Below are positions 52,719-62,288 of a DNA stretch of 64,000 bases, one piece after another. How positions within the stretch are numbered: position 1 is the stretch's first letter; the number at the start of each line of letters is the position of its first letter. The position numbers were made by a program, and so were the translations under genes. The DNA is from Spirulina subsalsa CS-330. Its GTDB lineage: Bacteria; Cyanobacteriota; Cyanobacteriia; Cyanobacteriales; Spirulinaceae. The stretch lies in assembly GCF_028330765.1 (NCBI RefSeq), contig NZ_JAQMTY010000145.1, positions 1-64,000 of the forward strand, written 5' to 3'. The notes below the pieces were generated by a model. That model was not told the DNA's origin. It ran no database searches and saw nothing but the letters and a program-made list of their open reading frames with translations.

Positions 52719-54467
52719 ATGGCGAATTCACGACTCCGAAAACTAGGTGAATATCTCCGTCCCCACTGGCCAAAGGTTGCCCTTGGGATCGTGGCACTGC
52801 TGATTGTGAATATCATCGGTGTTTACATCCCCCTCCTGATCCGGGACAGCATCGATCAACTTCAAGGCGCATTGCAATTCAACGTCATTTTTCGCTACGT
52901 CGTCCTGATCTTTGTCTACGCCTCAATCATGTGGGTGATGCGGATGTTTTCCCGCATCATCATGTTTGGCGTGGGGCGGCAAGTGGAATTTGACCTCAAG
53001 CAGCGCATTTTTCAACACCTGCTGCGCCTCGACTCCACCTATTTCGCCACCAACAGCATCGGCGATTTAATGAACCGCGCCACTAGCGATGTGGATAATA
53101 TTCGCCGCCTCTTAGGATTTGCAATCCTCAGTTTAGTGAACACACTCTTTGCCTATACCCTCACCTTGCCGGTGATGTTGGGCTTAAATATTAAATTAAC
53201 CCTCTTTTCCCTGGCCGTTTATCCCCTGATGCTGATCACCGTGCAACTCTTCAGTGAAAAGCTACGGGAACAACAGCGCGACGTGCAAGAATCCCTATCT
53301 GATCTGAGTCAACTGATCCAAGAAGACATTAGCGGCATTGCCTTGATTAAAATCTACGCCCAAGAACTCAACGAAAAGCTCGGTTTTCAAGTCCAAAATC
53401 ACAGCGTTCTAGAAAGTAATCTCACCCTAGCCCGCACCCGAAATTTACTCTTTCCCATTATTGAAGGCTTAGTCTACTTCTCCCTCTTGGTGCTGCTTTG
53501 GCTCGGTACGGGTGCGATCGAACAGGGGTCTATTTCCATTGGGGATTTTGTCGCCCTCTTAATTTATGTTGAACGCTTAGTTTTCCCCACTGCCCTCCTT
53601 GGGTTTACGATTACGGCCTATCAGCGGGGTGAGGTCAGTATTGATCGCATCGAAACAATTTTAGCGGCTGACCCTCAAATTCAAACAGAATCCACCGCGA
53701 TTGTGTTGCCCCCGGAATTAGTCGATGGTAAACTCACGGTGCAAAATTTAACCTTCACCTATCCAGACCAAACAAAACCGGCCCTTGATGATATTTCCTT
53801 TGTGATTAATCCCGGTGAAACGGTGGCGATCGTCGGGCCGATTGGGTCAGGAAAATCTACCTTGGTGAATACCATTCCTCGGCTACTGAATGTCGATGCG
53901 GGGACGATTTTCCTCGATGGTTGTGATATTACGAAGGTGCGTTTAACGGATTTGCGAGAAGCGATCGCCTACGTTCCCCAGGATAGTTTTCTCTTCAGCA
54001 CCCAAATTCGCGAAAATATCCGCTACGGTCAACCCTTCGCCGAACAATCCGACATCGAAGGAGCCGCCCAGCAGTCCCAAATTCACCCCGAAATTCTCAA
54101 TTTTCCCCGCCAATACGACACCCTCGTCGGCGAGCGCGGTATCACCCTTTCCGGCGGCCAACGCCAACGCACGTCTCTGGCGCGGGCCCTCCTGCTCTCG
54201 TCTCCAGTGTTGATCCTCGATGATGCCCTGGCCAGTGTTGACAATCAAACCGCGACGGAAATTTTAGATATTTTGGCGAACAATGTCCAAAATCAGACGA
54301 TTCTCTTTATTTCCCACCAATTGTCAGCAGCAGCCACGGCGGATCGGATTTTTGTGATGGATCACGGTCGGATTGTGCAAATGGGGAGTCATGATGAGTT
54401 AATCCATCAGCCAGGACTCTACCAAGACCTCTGGCAACAGCAGGAACTCACCGAGGCGATTCTCTAA
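52719..54467 (+). CDS. ABC exporter (MsbA-like fused permease/ATPase)
   Basis: This 582-aa half-transporter has six transmembrane helices (about 15-310) and a C-terminal ATPase. Walker A is GPIGSGKST, the Q-loop is YVPQDSFLFS, the signature is LSGGQRQRTSLARAL, Walker B is VLILDDALASVD, and the switch His is ISHQLS. It acts as a homo- or heterodimer exporting lipids, peptides or drugs; the substrate cannot be told. The ATG at 52719 is chosen (MANSRLRK). The tnpB element ends 38 bp upstream, so the native promoter has probably been displaced. Confidence 0.91.
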   Translation: MANSRLRKLGEYLRPHWPKVALGIVALLIVNIIGVYIPLLIRDSIDQLQGALQFNVIFRYVVLIFVYASIMWVMRMFSRIIMFGVGRQVEFDLKQRIFQHLLRLDSTYFATNSIGDLMNRATSDVDNIRRLLGFAILSLVNTLFAYTLTLPVMLGLNIKLTLFSLAVYPLMLITVQLFSEKLREQQRDVQESLSDLSQLIQEDISGIALIKIYAQELNEKLGFQVQNHSVLESNLTLARTRNLLFPIIEGLVYFSLLVLLWLGTGAIEQGSISIGDFVALLIYVERLVFPTALLGFTITAYQRGEVSIDRIETILAADPQIQTESTAIVLPPELVDGKLTVQNLTFTYPDQTKPALDDISFVINPGETVAIVGPIGSGKSTLVNTIPRLLNVDAGTIFLDGCDITKVRLTDLREAIAYVPQDSFLFSTQIRENIRYGQPFAEQSDIEGAAQQSQIHPEILNFPRQYDTLVGERGITLSGGQRQRTSLARALLLSSPVLILDDALASVDNQTATEILDILANNVQNQTILFISHQLSAAATADRIFVMDHGRIVQMGSHDELIHQPGLYQDLWQQQELTEAIL

Positions 54468-54531
54468 CATGATTTTTTCTCGTCAATTCTCTACTGTCAT
54501 GGCATAGCTAAAATCAGGCTTGATTGTAGGA

Positions 54532-54591
54532 TGGGTTAGGCGGCTAGACTATCGACTATAACTGCGATCTAGCAATCCGCCGTAACCCACC
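54532..54591. repeat. short inverted-repeat element, MITE family 3, copy 2
   Basis: TGGGTTAGGCGGCTAG at the left and TAGCAATCCGCCGTAACCCACC at the right, written here in part, match the complement of 11390-11452. The middle differs. It lies between the exporter gene and the convergent menI. Confidence 0.55.
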
Positions 54592-54611
54592 GATTAACCT
54601 GTGTCATGCCA

Positions 54612-55052
54612 TTAGGATGCTGAATCAGCCTCGAATTTTAGGCCGCAGCTTAGGTAGGCGGTGCATTCGGGGGGCAGGAGGGCCCGTTGGCGGCGAGTGG
54701 GATCGATGCTGACGTGTTTGGTGGTGGCTATGGCGGCGAGGACGGGTTCAGGGTCTAGGGTGTAGAGGGTGTAGCGGAGTTGGAAGGCGGTGGGGCTGAG
54801 GGTGTCGGTGTGGAGATCGATTTGGAGGCGATCGCACCACCGAATCGGCTGTTTAAATTGAGCATCACAATGGACGATGGGAAGAGCGATCGCCCCGGAC
54901 TCGAACCACTGCCGCAGCGATAAGCCCGCCGCAATAAAGGCCGCTTCATAGGCTGCGTGGCAGAGGTCGAACAACCGCGCAAAGTAGATCACCCCCGCCG
55001 CATCCGTTGCCCCCAGGGGAACCGTACAGGTGTAACGAAAGAGTCGGGTCAT
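54612..55052 (-). CDS. menI: 1,4-dihydroxy-2-naphthoyl-CoA thioesterase
   Basis: This 146-aa hot-dog-fold thioesterase of the Slr0204 type hydrolyses DHNA-CoA in phylloquinone (vitamin K1) synthesis, needed for photosystem I. The catalytic Asp is in GATDAAGVIYFARLFDLCHA, typical of 4HBT proteins. IRWCDRLQIDLHTDTLSP and TTKHVSIDP follow. Length is normal. It is 51 bp downstream of ureF on the same strand. A generic acyl-CoA thioesterase is the alternative. Confidence 0.82.
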   Translation of the reverse strand: MTRLFRYTCTVPLGATDAAGVIYFARLFDLCHAAYEAAFIAAGLSLRQWFESGAIALPIVHCDAQFKQPIRWCDRLQIDLHTDTLSPTAFQLRYTLYTLDPEPVLAAIATTKHVSIDPTRRQRALLPPECTAYLSCGLKFEADSAS

Positions 55053-55103
55053 GGCGGGGCTGGGCGAGAACGACGGGGGGGATCGATGGACGGCGGCAGG
55101 GAT

Positions 55104-55790
55104 TTAACTGCGAAAGAGGCGGCTGTATTGGGTTTCATGGGCCATGCTAGCGAGGGAAAGTCCCCAGCCACAACTGTTGAGATTGTGATCATCCAGTTGG
55201 CTGATCTGTTGTCGGGCTTGGTCAAGGTGGGGATCAAGACCCCACAGGAGACGTTGACCGGCGGTTTGCCCCAGGGGAATCACTTTGACCCCGGCGCTGA
55301 TCAGGTTCGTCGCCCAACTTTGGAGATAGCCCAAGAGGGCGGTTTGGGGGTCAAGTTGCCACTGCCAGGCGGCCAGAGCGAAGGCGATCGCACCATTACA
55401 GGGCGTTAACTCCGCCACGGGCCAAGGCAGGGGTGGAGTCACCAAATCCCCCAGCAATTTCAGCAAGGCTTGACCCATTTGCTGGCTCGATTGGCGCAAT
55501 TCTGCGGTTTCGCGGCTGGCGCTTAACCATTGATTCCACTGAATCACCGCCTCCCAATCTCCCCCTTGCGCCGCTGCATAAGCCCGCAACAACACCGCCC
55601 CATCGATGCGAATCGTGCCGTGCTGAAGTTGCTGGATTAACCAGCCGTGCAAGTCAGCAGCGTTGGTGAGTTGCCCTGTTGCGGCGAGGGTTTCCAAGCC
55701 TTCGGAATAGCTGTAGGCCCCGATCGGTAGGGTGGGGCTGGCCAATTGGAGGAGGCGGAGCAGGGCGGTGGGGTCAGCAGTGGGAGTCAT
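55104..55790 (-). CDS. ureF: urease accessory protein UreF
   Basis: This 228-aa cytosolic chaperone works with UreG and UreD to load nickel into urease. Conserved features are LLQLASPTLPIGAYSYSEGLE, quoted in part, YAAAQGGDW, MGQALLKLL and KVIPLGQTAGQRLL. The start overlaps the tyrA stop by 4 bp (ATGA), so they are coupled. No other urease genes are in the window. Confidence 0.92.
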   Translation of the reverse strand: MTPTADPTALLRLLQLASPTLPIGAYSYSEGLETLAATGQLTNAADLHGWLIQQLQHGTIRIDGAVLLRAYAAAQGGDWEAVIQWNQWLSASRETAELRQSSQQMGQALLKLLGDLVTPPLPWPVAELTPCNGAIAFALAAWQWQLDPQTALLGYLQSWATNLISAGVKVIPLGQTAGQRLLWGLDPHLDQARQQISQLDDHNLNSCGWGLSLASMAHETQYSRLFRS

Positions 55791-56659
55791 GGCGGGGAAT
55801 CGGGGGATGGGGCAACGGGTTGAGCGACGTAGGGCGGGCGATCGCGGGCGGTGTCGTGCAGTTGGCGGTCAAGGGCTTGCCAGTTTTGGTGCTGGAGCTG
55901 CTCGATCAGGGTGTCGAGGGTGGCGCGGTAGGTGAGGAGCGATCGCAACACCGCCTGCTGATTATATTGCGCCATCATCATCCCCAGTTCGGGGTTTCCC
56001 CCGCCGACGCGACTCGTATCCCGAAACCCAGAGCTAGCAAACTGTTGCGCCAAGGCCTTGATGGCGGGATCGGCTTCGGCTTCGCAACTGGCGATCAAGG
56101 CGGCGCTGACGAAAACGGGGAGATGGGAAATCCAGGCCACGGCCTGATCATGCTGGTGCGGGCTACAGGTGAAGATTTGGGAACCGAGCGATCGCACCAC
56201 CTCAGCCACGGTGGCCAGACAGTCCGGGGGCGTAGTCTCGGTGGGGGTGAGGACATAGGGCGCATTGCGAAATAAGCCCGATTGAGCCGCTTCGATGCCC
56301 TGTGCTGCCGTCCCCGCCATGGGATGCCCCCCCACAAAGCGCGGCCACAGCGGCGCGATCGCCGCCACAATTGGAGCCTTAACCGAACCAACATCCGTTA
56401 AGATCACCTCAGGATTGAGGTGAGGGATCAGAGCCTCCACCGTGGGGCGTAGCGCATCAAGGGGAGGACAGAGGAAAATGAGTTGTGCCGCCGACAGTAC
56501 GTCAAATGTCGTACTAGTCCGGTCGGCGATCCCTTTGGCGATCGCCCGTTCACAGGTTTCCGGCCGTCGGGACACGCCCAAGACTCGATAGCCCTGCGAT
56601 CGTAACTCCAACCCCAACGATCCCCCAATCAGCCCCAGCCCCACAATGCCCACATCCAT
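55787..56659 (-). CDS. tyrA: arogenate/prephenate dehydrogenase
   Basis: This 290-aa NADP-linked enzyme makes tyrosine; the cyanobacterial type uses arogenate. The Rossmann motif is GIVGLGLIGGSLGLEL. LTDVGSVKAPI, FVGGHPMAGT (catalytic His) and SHLPVFVSAAL are present. It lacks a chorismate mutase or ACT domain. The ATG at 56659 follows a GTG codon in frame. It heads the coupled set tyrA-ureF, with menI behind. Confidence 0.92.
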   Translation of the reverse strand: MDVGIVGLGLIGGSLGLELRSQGYRVLGVSRRPETCERAIAKGIADRTSTTFDVLSAAQLIFLCPPLDALRPTVEALIPHLNPEVILTDVGSVKAPIVAAIAPLWPRFVGGHPMAGTAAQGIEAAQSGLFRNAPYVLTPTETTPPDCLATVAEVVRSLGSQIFTCSPHQHDQAVAWISHLPVFVSAALIASCEAEADPAIKALAQQFASSGFRDTSRVGGGNPELGMMMAQYNQQAVLRSLLTYRATLDTLIEQLQHQNWQALDRQLHDTARDRPPYVAQPVAPSPDSPP

Positions 56660-56727
56660 CACAAGCCAAAAATCCCTGATAGCATTTTCTTATCGTCTCT
56701 GTATCGGTTTACGCACGCCTGCCCCCC

Positions 56728-58278
56728 ATGAATCTTAAAGAACTCTGCCATCTCTATGCAACTGGCAAGCGAGATTTTGGCCCCCTCAATCTCAACGAAG
56801 CGAACCTGCGGGGCGTAAACCTCAGCGGAGCCATTTTAAAAGGCTCACGGCTCATCGTGGCTAACCTCAGCGGTGCTAACCTCAGCGGCGCAGACCTCAG
56901 CAACACCAAACTGCACGTTGCCCGCCTCAGTGGAACCAACCTAATCGGAGCCAAATTCAATCAAGCTCAACTCAACGTCGCCAACCTGATTCGAGCCGAT
57001 CTGCGCAACGCCGAACTGATTGAAGCGGTGATCATTCGTTCTGAACTGGTACGCGCCAACCTCAGCGGGGCCAACCTCAGCGGGGCCAACTTAAACGGAA
57101 CCGACCTGCGCGAAGCGAGTCTGCGCCAAGTCAACCTCAGCTACTGCAACCTCAGCGAAACCAATCTTCGAGGCGCAAACCTCACCGAAGGCAACCTTGA
57201 ACAAGTTGACCTCAGCAGCGGCGATCTCACCCGTGCGAAACTGATTGCCGCGAATCTCCGTGATGCCGATCTCAGCCATGCTCGCTTAATGTGTGCGGAT
57301 TTAACCGGGGCGGACTTGCGGGGGGCAAACCTCCGGTGGACAGATTTAAGCGGGGCGAACCTCACCGGGGCAGACCTCAGTGATGCCAAGTTGAGCGGCG
57401 CAAGTTTAACCGGGGCAGATCTGCGGGATGCCAACTTAATCAATGCCAGCCTTGTCCATGCCGATCTCAGCCGGGTGCGCTTAATGCGGGCGGAATGGGA
57501 TGGCGCGGATCTCACCGGCGCGACATTGACGGGAGCGATGTTGCATAATGTGTTGCGCTCGAACCTGAAAACCACAAATTTGAGTTGCGAGTGGGTGGAT
57601 CTGAGTCCCTTGGGGGATGGGTCGGAAGTGCGACAGTTGCGATCGGAACAGGTGCAGTCCTTTTTTAAGGAAACCCGGCCGATGGTTAAAGTTGCCGTTG
57701 ATGCTCCGTTTAATCTTTCGGCTAATCTTGCCTTGGCGACGATCTACCATCAGATCACCCAGGCTTATCCCCGCATGGAACACCCACCCAGCATCCAAAT
57801 CACCACCCGTCGCACCTATCTAACCTTTACGGTGAATCGTAATTCTGACCTTTTTTTGACGGCCTATTGCGTGATGTTGCCATTTTTGGATTCTGAGGCG
57901 ATCGGCACACAACTTCAGAAGATGCTGAGTGCGGTGACCCACACGCCTCAGGGTGAGTTGTCTACCGTCAAACAGGAAATTCTCCAACAGTGGAGCCAAG
58001 ACTTAAAACAGTTAACGCAACATTTAGCATTGGTTAAAGCGGAGCAGGATAATGTCATGCCCCAAGATGCCTCGCTGTTTTTAGAGTCGCCTACCTACAC
58101 GGTGCTCACGAACGCGAATAACCATAGTATCGACCTGTACCATCATCCCTATTTCGGGAAGTATATTCCAGCGTTGCAAGGTGATGAAATGGATTCATCG
58201 GAGCAGTCCGCGTTGCCGGAAATGTCCCTGCCGCCCCTCCAGATTTTGATCCAGTTTATGCAGGATTGTTTTGCTTAA
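56728..58278 (+). CDS. long pentapeptide-repeat protein
   Basis: This 516-aa protein has about 50 A(D/N)LXX pentapeptides (residues about 20-285: ANLRGVNLSGAILKGS, ADLSNTKLHVA and on), folding into a right-handed quadrilateral beta helix. Residues 290-516 are a non-repeat domain (MVKVAVDAPFNLSANLALATIYHQI, TYLTFTVNRNSDLFLTAYCVM) that I do not recognise. No signal peptide is present, so it is probably cytosolic. It diverges from tyrA. Confidence 0.85.
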   Translation: MNLKELCHLYATGKRDFGPLNLNEANLRGVNLSGAILKGSRLIVANLSGANLSGADLSNTKLHVARLSGTNLIGAKFNQAQLNVANLIRADLRNAELIEAVIIRSELVRANLSGANLSGANLNGTDLREASLRQVNLSYCNLSETNLRGANLTEGNLEQVDLSSGDLTRAKLIAANLRDADLSHARLMCADLTGADLRGANLRWTDLSGANLTGADLSDAKLSGASLTGADLRDANLINASLVHADLSRVRLMRAEWDGADLTGATLTGAMLHNVLRSNLKTTNLSCEWVDLSPLGDGSEVRQLRSEQVQSFFKETRPMVKVAVDAPFNLSANLALATIYHQITQAYPRMEHPPSIQITTRRTYLTFTVNRNSDLFLTAYCVMLPFLDSEAIGTQLQKMLSAVTHTPQGELSTVKQEILQQWSQDLKQLTQHLALVKAEQDNVMPQDASLFLESPTYTVLTNANNHSIDLYHHPYFGKYIPALQGDEMDSSEQSALPEMSLPPLQILIQFMQDCFA

Positions 58279-58412
58279 TCACGCGATCGCTGGCAAGCCA
58301 TGGGGCTGATGCAAAGCAACGGCAACGTTGGTTCCATCACCTCTTGGCATCGAGGGTGGCGGGTAAACCGTTAAAATGAGCGGGTTGCCATGGTTTTTTG
58401 TCGTTCAGATTC

Positions 58413-59963
58413 ATGATTACTGAAGCTCAGGCTCATCAGGCGTTGCTGGAATTTTTGCGATCGCAAGACCGACCCCTTTGGCAACACCATCTCACCTTGA
58501 CTCGGCTCGTCGTCCGTGCCTTCCGGCTTGGGCGATCGGCCCTGATCCAAACCGCCACTCGTCCCGCCACCTATCGCCTCAGCTATCTCGCGGCTGCCCT
58601 CCTCTGGCCCGATGCCGTTGTCCTGATCACGCCGGAATTTCACCATGAATCCTTGCTCACCGTTGATATTCCGCGCCTCTTAGCGGCGTTTGGGGTGACA
58701 AAAACAGTGCAGACCGGCGAGCAGATGCCGCCGGAGTTTCAGGGGCTTTGGGTGACTACGCCCGAAACCTGGCTTTGCGATCGCCTCTCCGCTCGGGGTG
58801 GCTTTCCCCCCCAGATTCCCACCCTGATTGATCCCGCTGACGATTGGGCCCAACTCACCCGCCAACATCTCACCCTCACCCTCACCCCCCAGGATTGGGA
58901 TACCCTGTGGCGATCGTGGCCCGCCCACTCCGATCAACCCGACCCTCAACAGATCATCCTGAATCTGTACCAAAGCATCACCCACGCCATTCGCCGCCGT
59001 CCCAGCAACCCCTACCACAGCCACCCCCTCAACCCTGAAGAACTCGACCAACTCACCACCCTCCACGGGCAACTTCCCCCCGCCCCCCTACCGCCCCCCT
59101 GGGAGCAATTCCGCCAGCAATGGCCGCAACCGGGGCAACTCCATTGGGCCAGCCGCAATCCTGCAACGCAACAGGTCAATCTCCACCTCGCGCCCATTGA
59201 GGTAGATCAGCCCTTACGGGGGATTTGGGAGCAACAACCGATTGTTTTGATGGGCGGGTTTTTAGGGCTGGAAACCAACAAGGGGCATCGCTATCGGCAA
59301 CAGTTAGGCCTGGGGGATTGGATGCAAGTCAAGTTTTCCCCCCAGCGTCAAAACGACTATATCCAGCTTTATATCCCCGATCGCATGCCTCTCCCCAACA
59401 CGCGGGATTTTCAGCCTCGCCTCTTGGATCAAGTGTTGCGCCTCTGTCGCGGTGGCATGATCAGTCAGTGGCGGGGCCATCGTCAACCCCCCGATTGGAT
59501 TGCCCCGTTGAAACGTCCGGTCGTGGTGATTGTGGATGATGTGCCCCTACGCGGGCAAGTGGCGGCAACGGTGGCGGCGGAGTTTGGCTCTGGGGTGAAG
59601 GTGGAGCAGATGGGGCTTGCGCCAGAGGGGATTTTGGTCTGTGGCTGGACGTTCTGGCGTTGCCATCAAGAGGTATTACCCTTGCCACAGTTGCTGATTA
59701 TTGCCACGTTGCCCCTGCCATCGATGGAAAATCCCCTGGTGGCTGGTCGTGTCCGCCATTATAAACACCAACACCAAGACTGGTTTCACTACTACTTGTT
59801 GCCGGTGGCAATGCAGGAATTGCAGCGGGCGATCGTGCCGGTGCGGGAGGTGCAGGGGGTGGTGGCGCTCTTGGATAATCGGGTCAATCATCGCAGCTAC
59901 GGGGCGAAGATTTTGACGGCGTTAGAGCCGATGGCGCGGGTGAATACGATTGATTTTGTTTAA
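58413..59963 (+). CDS. DinG/XPD-like helicase-fold protein with lost Walker A
   Basis: This 516-aa protein follows the DinG (superfamily 2 XPD-type) layout: a Q-like N-terminus and a C-terminal helicase domain ending in VREVQGVVALLDNRVNHRSY, the motif VI region. The expected Walker A reads TATRPATYRLSY (about 47-58) with no GKT/S, the DEAH box region is LIDPADDW, and there are no iron-sulphur cysteines. ATP hydrolysis is therefore unlikely. It may be a structural or regulatory relative kept in cyanobacteria. The ATG at 58413 is preferred; the frame extends to 58398. Confidence 0.75.
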   Translation: MITEAQAHQALLEFLRSQDRPLWQHHLTLTRLVVRAFRLGRSALIQTATRPATYRLSYLAAALLWPDAVVLITPEFHHESLLTVDIPRLLAAFGVTKTVQTGEQMPPEFQGLWVTTPETWLCDRLSARGGFPPQIPTLIDPADDWAQLTRQHLTLTLTPQDWDTLWRSWPAHSDQPDPQQIILNLYQSITHAIRRRPSNPYHSHPLNPEELDQLTTLHGQLPPAPLPPPWEQFRQQWPQPGQLHWASRNPATQQVNLHLAPIEVDQPLRGIWEQQPIVLMGGFLGLETNKGHRYRQQLGLGDWMQVKFSPQRQNDYIQLYIPDRMPLPNTRDFQPRLLDQVLRLCRGGMISQWRGHRQPPDWIAPLKRPVVVIVDDVPLRGQVAATVAAEFGSGVKVEQMGLAPEGILVCGWTFWRCHQEVLPLPQLLIIATLPLPSMENPLVAGRVRHYKHQHQDWFHYYLLPVAMQELQRAIVPVREVQGVVALLDNRVNHRSYGAKILTALEPMARVNTIDFV

Positions 59964-60029
59964 GTCTGGATTCTAAAATCATCATTATTTTTCAGCCAAT
60001 ATCTATGCCCCACCTCCGCAGATTAGACC

Positions 60030-60155
60030 CTAGTACAAAGTCAAGACTTAATATTCGGATTGTATTGAATGTCCAACGCTCAACGTGACGGTGCGTTACG
60101 CTTCGCTAACAGCACCCTACAAACATCCTGATTCTTGGCATTGACGCTGCACTAG
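60030..60155 (+). repeat. 126-bp MITE family 1, copy C
   Basis: Nearly identical to copy B, including the drifted left end CTAGTACAAAGTCAAGAC and perfect right end TTGACGCTGCACTAG. The right end carries the TAG stop of ruvA on the minus strand (60152-60154). Confidence 0.85.
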
Positions 60156-60781
60156 CCTTGACTGAGCCAAGCGATCGCCCCCTTAATCCAGGTTTCCGGC
60201 ACAGGATTTTTGAGGAGTTGGGGGTCTTGGTGGAGGTGGATGAGGGCCGAGGTGATTTCGTCTTGGTCGTAACCGAGGGCGAGGAGGGTGAGTTCTACGT
60301 CTTCTTGGAGGGTGGGGTCAAGGTTGGCGGTGGCGGGTGGGGTGATTTGGGCGGCGGTGCGCCATTGGGCGAGGCTGGTTTTCAGTTCGAGGGCGATGCG
60401 TTCGGCGGTTTTTTTGCCCACACCGGGGGTTTTGATCAGAACGCGGGTGTTGTTGGTGACGATCGCTTGCACCAATTCCTCTAACCCTAGGGCATCGAGA
60501 AGGGCGATCGCTAACTGGGCCCCGATGCCGCTGACGGCGATTAACTGCCGAAACAGATCCCGCTCAGCCATGGACGCAAAGCCATAGAGCAGGGTTTGAT
60601 CTTCGCGGGTTTGGTGGTGGGTGAAAATTTGGAGGGTCTCCCCCGTGCCGCAGGGTAATTGTGTCGCCCACCGGCCGGGAATCTGCACCTCGTAGCCGAT
60701 CTGATTCACTTCAACGATCGCCACAACCCGCTGATTGCGCCGCTGCACCGCCACCACTTGACCTTTGAGATAACTAATCAT
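60152..60781 (-). CDS. ruvA: Holliday junction DNA helicase subunit RuvA
   Basis: This 209-aa tetrameric protein binds four-way junctions and loads the RuvB motor during recombination and repair. Domain I is the OB fold (MISYLKGQVVAVQ), domain II has the helix-hairpin-helix pair (LIAVSGIGAQLAIALLDAL, IKTPGVGKKTAERI) and domain III is the C-terminal RuvB-binding helices (DEITSALIHLHQD, TWIKGAIAWLSQG). The ATG at 60781 overlaps the upstream stop by 4 bp (ATGA). The TAG stop is formed by a MITE end, with the protein of normal length. Confidence 0.94.
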   Translation of the reverse strand: MISYLKGQVVAVQRRNQRVVAIVEVNQIGYEVQIPGRWATQLPCGTGETLQIFTHHQTREDQTLLYGFASMAERDLFRQLIAVSGIGAQLAIALLDALGLEELVQAIVTNNTRVLIKTPGVGKKTAERIALELKTSLAQWRTAAQITPPATANLDPTLQEDVELTLLALGYDQDEITSALIHLHQDPQLLKNPVPETWIKGAIAWLSQG

Positions 60782-62085
60782 CGCCCTCCGGTGAGGCGCG
60801 ATCGCACCCGTCGCCACAGCCCAATTACCGCATCTTCCACCCGTGCCATCAATCGGTCAAAGGCCCCTAGCACCACTTCGAGCCAATGTTTTTCATAGCC
60901 CACGGGTTCGGCGGGGATATCGAGCCAGTCCGGTTGATAGTCCGGCGGGGCGGCGGTGGATTCGCGGCGGCGGAGGGGGGCGGGGGCATCGTCGGCGGGG
61001 GAGGTCATGGGTGGTTTTAAGCGGGACAGAGGCGAGGGGTCGCGGTGGGGCGGCTCGACGGCATAGAGTTCGAGGGCCATTTCGTCGTCAATGATGGAGC
61101 GGCTGCGGGGGACGGAGGGAATGAAGCCGCTGGATGGGCTGGGGATGTCTTCCCAGAGGAGCCAGGGCTGTCTGGGCGGGGGGGGTGGGGGCTGTAAGGG
61201 GGTGGGTTGGGGTTGGAGGCCGAAGAAATAGGCGATCGCGCTCTGGATCAACCCTTGCAGCGTACCGGACGGGGCTTCTTGTTGGGTTTGGGTCTTCATC
61301 CAATCGACCCAGCGGGCTTGGAGGGTGGCCTGTTGGGTTTCGAGGCTCACCACTTGGGGATCGAGTTTGGCCAAGGCTGAGGGGAGGGACGGCGGCGGCG
61401 GCAGGGTGAGGGCGGGCGGCAGAGCAAGGGGAAAGATCGGCGGTTCAAAAAAGGTGTTTTCGTGAAATAGATTAGTGGCGATCGCTACTGGACTTTGTTG
61501 CATCCAACGCATCACCGCCCAAAACCGCCGCAAGGGGGGCCAAATCTGCGGATCTTGGCTGAGGGCGGCGGGAATCAGGGTGCGATAGGCCTGCACCTTG
61601 CGGCGATAGTTTTGATAGGCGTAGTCGGCGAGTTCAAGGCGAATGTGGCGATCGAGGCGTTGCTGTGCCGCTGGGGGGAGGGCAATGGGGCTGTTGTCGT
61701 GGGCGGTGAGGAGGAGGCTGCGGGTGGTGCGATCGCTGGCAATGCCTCGAATCGGTTGGGCCGGGGGTGCGATCGCTTCGAGATCCAGATCCGCCCAAAC
61801 TGTCCCGGTCGTCACCTGAGCCAAGAGTTTTTGAATCGGCGTATCGGGGTCGGCCGGTTGCAAATTCAAGGGAGGAGACGGACTAAAAAACCCTTCGAGT
61901 TGCAGGCTGAAATTACGTCCCCATTGAGTCAACGCATAGAAGGGATAAAGCAACACTTGCACACCCCACACCGCTGCCACCTGGGCCGATCGCACCGTGC
62001 GCTGAAGGCGATCGCCCCACACAATCCGAGCGCGATTAATCGCATTTAACAAACGACTTTGATAGGGGCCAGAAGAATCGTGCAT
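60778..62085 (-). CDS. cyanobacterial protein of unknown function upstream of ruvA
   Basis: This 435-aa protein has no domain I recognise. Residues 1-60 contain amphipathic or membrane-like helices (VWGVQVLLYPFYALTQWG). The middle is helical (RLDRHIRLELADYAYQNYRRKV). A Pro-rich linker (LQPPPPPPRQPW) leads to the C-terminus, which includes YEKHWLEVVLGAFDRLMARVED. The stop overlaps ruvA by 4 bp, so they are translationally coupled. The start is the ATG at 62085; a TTG at 62106 is possible. Confidence 0.75.
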   Translation of the reverse strand: MHDSSGPYQSRLLNAINRARIVWGDRLQRTVRSAQVAAVWGVQVLLYPFYALTQWGRNFSLQLEGFFSPSPPLNLQPADPDTPIQKLLAQVTTGTVWADLDLEAIAPPAQPIRGIASDRTTRSLLLTAHDNSPIALPPAAQQRLDRHIRLELADYAYQNYRRKVQAYRTLIPAALSQDPQIWPPLRRFWAVMRWMQQSPVAIATNLFHENTFFEPPIFPLALPPALTLPPPPSLPSALAKLDPQVVSLETQQATLQARWVDWMKTQTQQEAPSGTLQGLIQSAIAYFFGLQPQPTPLQPPPPPPRQPWLLWEDIPSPSSGFIPSVPRSRSIIDDEMALELYAVEPPHRDPSPLSRLKPPMTSPADDAPAPLRRRESTAAPPDYQPDWLDIPAEPVGYEKHWLEVVLGAFDRLMARVEDAVIGLWRRVRSRLTGGR

Positions 62086-62288
62086 TGCCCAACGGAAAAC
62101 CTGCAACGATTGTACGGTTTTCCGGTCACGCCGGTACAGCCTCGCCCCGTTTGACCAACTTGCGAAATATATCAGGAAACGGTGTGACCCTAGGGGCGTA
62201 CCTTAAAATACCGGAACACGGGGGAAACGCCCGCATAGAGTTTGGTGAGTAACCCTTCATAATCCTTGGTTCAGGAGAACAGTTAATC

